A stretch of 64,000 nt of DNA from Drouetiella hepatica Uher 2000/2452 (GTDB lineage Bacteria; Cyanobacteriota; Cyanobacteriia; Elainellales; Elainellaceae). The notes under the pieces were generated by a model. The model had not been told where the DNA came from, ran no database searches, and saw nothing but the letters and a program-made list of their open reading frames with translations. Of the stretch, positions 62,096 to 64,000 are shown piece by piece (position 1 is the first letter of the stretch; every line of letters starts with the position of its first letter). Where the stretch lies: the NCBI GenBank assembly GCA_019359505.1, contig JAHHHD010000011.1, positions 97,590 through 161,589 of the forward strand, written 5' to 3'. Position numbers and translations under genes: made by a program.

Positions 62096-63964
62096 ATGAC
62101 TTTGCCTAGCGATCGTCCATTTTCAACTGAGACAGCGACCGTCGCGCCCCAAGGCTTCGGTGAGTTTCGGTCGGTTCCCAGAGCTGATCTGGTCTTTACG
62201 CAGGACGGAGCGGGTCAATACCTATCCTTCTACTGGCGAGAAGCAGAACGCTATGCGCTAAACCCAATTGGATTGGTCTGCCGTCCGATGAAGGAGACGT
62301 TTGCCCCGGTGGCGATCGCTCCATACCTAAAGTGGGTGCATCAGGTGTTGGATTATTTAATCCCCATCCGGTTTGAGTACCCGTTTGAGTATGCTGGCAA
62401 GTACCTGATCTTTGACCTGACGATCAGCCCTGTTTTGATGCCCCACGGAACTGCCACAACTGCCGTAGCTATGGGACAGTTTTTGGGGAGTGCCAGCCGA
62501 GAAAAAGCGTTGGAAATGGTGAACACGCTGGTGCATTCCAGTATTTTCCCGCGTGCCGATCGCTACCACAAGCGGCTAACCCAGGTGGTCTGGAACATCC
62601 GCCGCAGCCTTGACTTAAAAACCATCTGGCAGCAGACGGTCGATGAACTGGGAGAAGCTTTGGGGGTGAGCCGCTGTCTGATTTTTCCCTACAAGCCGTC
62701 CAGCACTCAGTTAAGGGCAGTGGCAGAGTTTCATCAGCCTTCCTTGGAGTCGTTGTCGGATCTGGAGCTGACTGTTGCTGAAGAAACCTATGTGGGTCAG
62801 GCGTTGCTTACCCTAAAGCCCGTGATTGTCTCCGATCGCGCGGTGTTGGAGCCTGTCTTTGGGTGTGAGTTAAAGCCCGCTGCCGAGGAGAGAAGGATTG
62901 CCGAGGAGAGAAGGACGGGAACGCCGTCCATTTTGGCGATCGCCACCTGCTACCAGGATCAGCCCAACGGGCTAATTATTCTGTACCAAGCCGACCCGGC
63001 ACGCATCTGGAGCGATGTAGAAATTGACCTGCTGCGAGAAATTGCTGAGCAGGTGGGCACGGGCGTTGCTCACGCCACTCTACTGGAAGAGAGCCGCAGC
63101 TTAGCGGGAGAATTGCAGCGCGTCAACGATAGCCTGATGCAGCAGCATCAGGAGCTAGAAGAAGCCCGTCGTCTTGCCGAAGCCGCCTCTCGCCTCAAGA
63201 GCGATTTTCTGGCGAACACGTCTCACGAGCTGCGTACTCCGCTTAACGGCATGATTGGCTTCCTCAAGCTGATCATGGATGGCATGGTCGATGATCCAGA
63301 GGAGCAAAGCCAGTTTATCGAAGAAGCCCATGGATCAGCGATTCATCTGCTCCATCTCATTAACGATATTTTGGACATTGCCAAAATTGAAGCGGGCAAG
63401 ATGCAGCTTGAGCTGAATCCAGTCAAGCTAGATGATTTGATGACGGCTGTTGAGAACTTTACTCGCCCTCAGGCTCGGCAAAAAAATCTCAGCTTTGAGA
63501 TTCGCACGCCTGAAACCCACGACGAGGTGATTTTGTATGGCAACTACCAGCGCTTGCTGCAAGTCATGTTTAATCTAGTCGTGAACGCCATTAAGTTTAC
63601 GCATCAAGGCAATATCACAATTACTGCTGAGGTGATTCCGGGCAAGATCGTGGTGCAGAACGAGGAAATGCCAGGAATCGTGAAAATCAGCGTTGCCGAT
63701 ACGGGCATCGGCGTGTCTTTGGAAAAGCAGGATAAATTGTTTCAGTCCTTTAGCCAAGTCGATGGATCGCGCACGCGCCAGTATGGTGGCACGGGCTTAG
63801 GATTAGCCATTTCTCAGAAGCTGGTGGAAGACATGGGGGGAGTCGTGAATTTCATTAGTCTAGGGGAAGGACTTTGTTGTGTCGCGGCACACAACAAGGA
63901 ATTCAACCAGACTCAAGCGCAAAGCGCTGTAAATGACTCTAGGATATTCAGAATATCTAGGTAA
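62096..63964 (+). CDS. GAF/PAS-like histidine kinase, 3' end apparently altered
   Basis: The 622-aa protein has a PAS-like N-terminal region (LVFTQDGAGQYLSFYW, residues 30-125), a GAF domain (LKTIWQQTVDELGEALGVSRCLIF, about 175-335), a coiled-coil linker, and HisKA with the phospho-acceptor His377 in SHELRTPLNGMIGF. HATPase_c follows: N-box NLVVNAIKFTHQG, G1 VADTGIGV, F-box KLFQSFSQVD, G2 YGGTGLGLAI. After EDMGGVVNFISLGEGL the usual GSTVTFTVPL-like ending is absent. It is replaced by an unrelated ~35-residue tail encoded across a small hairpin (63874-63897). Cytosolic; the signal sensed is unknown. Confidence 0.85.
   Translation: MTLPSDRPFSTETATVAPQGFGEFRSVPRADLVFTQDGAGQYLSFYWREAERYALNPIGLVCRPMKETFAPVAIAPYLKWVHQVLDYLIPIRFEYPFEYAGKYLIFDLTISPVLMPHGTATTAVAMGQFLGSASREKALEMVNTLVHSSIFPRADRYHKRLTQVVWNIRRSLDLKTIWQQTVDELGEALGVSRCLIFPYKPSSTQLRAVAEFHQPSLESLSDLELTVAEETYVGQALLTLKPVIVSDRAVLEPVFGCELKPAAEERRIAEERRTGTPSILAIATCYQDQPNGLIILYQADPARIWSDVEIDLLREIAEQVGTGVAHATLLEESRSLAGELQRVNDSLMQQHQELEEARRLAEAASRLKSDFLANTSHELRTPLNGMIGFLKLIMDGMVDDPEEQSQFIEEAHGSAIHLLHLINDILDIAKIEAGKMQLELNPVKLDDLMTAVENFTRPQARQKNLSFEIRTPETHDEVILYGNYQRLLQVMFNLVVNAIKFTHQGNITITAEVIPGKIVVQNEEMPGIVKISVADTGIGVSLEKQDKLFQSFSQVDGSRTRQYGGTGLGLAISQKLVEDMGGVVNFISLGEGLCCVAAHNKEFNQTQAQSAVNDSRIFRISR
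63874..63897. repeat. Hairpin inside the kinase 3' end
   Basis: TTGTTGTGT (63874-63882) and ACACAACAA (63889-63897) flank CGCGGC, at the point where kinase homology ends. An AGCGCAAAGCGCT palindrome follows at about 63918. It could be part of an inserted miniature element. Confidence 0.55.
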
Positions 63965-64000
63965 GCTGAACATGATTGAGGTTTTAGCCGTTCTTTCTCT

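Noticed and set aside
1..64000. CRISPR array, transposase gene, prophage or integrase
   Set aside because: No regularly spaced direct repeats, no transposase or integrase motif, and no phage structural genes were seen. The dispersed palindromes have no spacer pattern.

Overview
The window looks like a chromosome segment of a cyanobacterium. The octamer GCGATCGC (HIP1) is scattered through almost every gene and spacer. The gene set includes cyanobacterium-typical proteins: RecG with a long N-terminal extension, a DUF2808 secreted protein, an HpsJ-like membrane protein, a thylakoid-type FtsH and a Uma2 nuclease. HpsJ points to a filamentous, Leptolyngbya- or Oscillatoria-like organism, but this is inference. 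No rRNA, CRISPR array, transposase gene or prophage is visible. One tRNA (Gly, TCC) is present.

Layout. 0-6 kb: small secreted proteins (LEA-like, PG-binding, TerB-like, DUF2808, SIMPL), then ksgA-ispE and tRNA-Gly. 6-9.5 kb: a Fur-family regulator (probably Zur) and a DmeF-type cation exporter. 9.6-17 kb: recG, the rpsB-tsf pair and proB. 16.8-23 kb: a URC1-type GTP-cyclohydrolase-II-like gene, a secreted FAD oxidoreductase and a Zn/Cd P-type ATPase with a clear SmtB/ArsR operator. 23-30 kb: ftsH, eda, rnz-bioY-lspA, a Uma2 nuclease and a DUF362 protein. 30.2-34.1 kb: a tight four-gene accessory operon (unknown protein, QueC-like, Xre-ImmA-like, PIN). 34.4-43.5 kb: GT2, hpsJ-like, pgl, FHA, acyltransferase, dppC-like, ROK kinase and pyrF. 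43.7-53.4 kb: tyrS, class A PBP, purL-purF and an LDH/MDH-like plus ACT-domain pair. 53.6-64 kb: membrane and coiled-coil proteins, two small RHH-like genes, aroE, dppB-like, DUF1232, fetB-like, lepA and a histidine kinase whose 3' end looks altered.

The most unusual content is of two kinds. (1) The 30.2-34.1 kb operon resembles a defence or toxin-antitoxin cassette. It combines a QatC/Cap9-like QueC homologue with an Xre-ImmA protein (catalytic Glu of HExxH lost) and a PIN nuclease, in an AT-richer, HIP1-poor islet. The combination is not one I recognise. (2) The spacers carry at least five families of long, near-perfect DNA hairpins, some with terminal inverted repeats. They sit against stop codons and in one case supply the stop codon of a gene. 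Although the stem sequences are unrelated, most are capped by a GC-closed GNA triloop (GAA, GGA, GTA, GCA), the class of exceptionally stable DNA mini-hairpin. This suggests a shared, trans-mobilised single-strand mechanism.

A further theme is in-frame 15-bp tandem expansion giving pentapeptide runs in several unrelated genes (the URC1-like protein, a 324-aa protein, PurF and the FHA protein). Metal homeostasis (Zur-like regulator, DmeF, P-type ATPase, FetB-like permease) and housekeeping synthesis (purines, pyrimidine, proline, shikimate, isoprenoid, ribosome) account for most ordinary genes.
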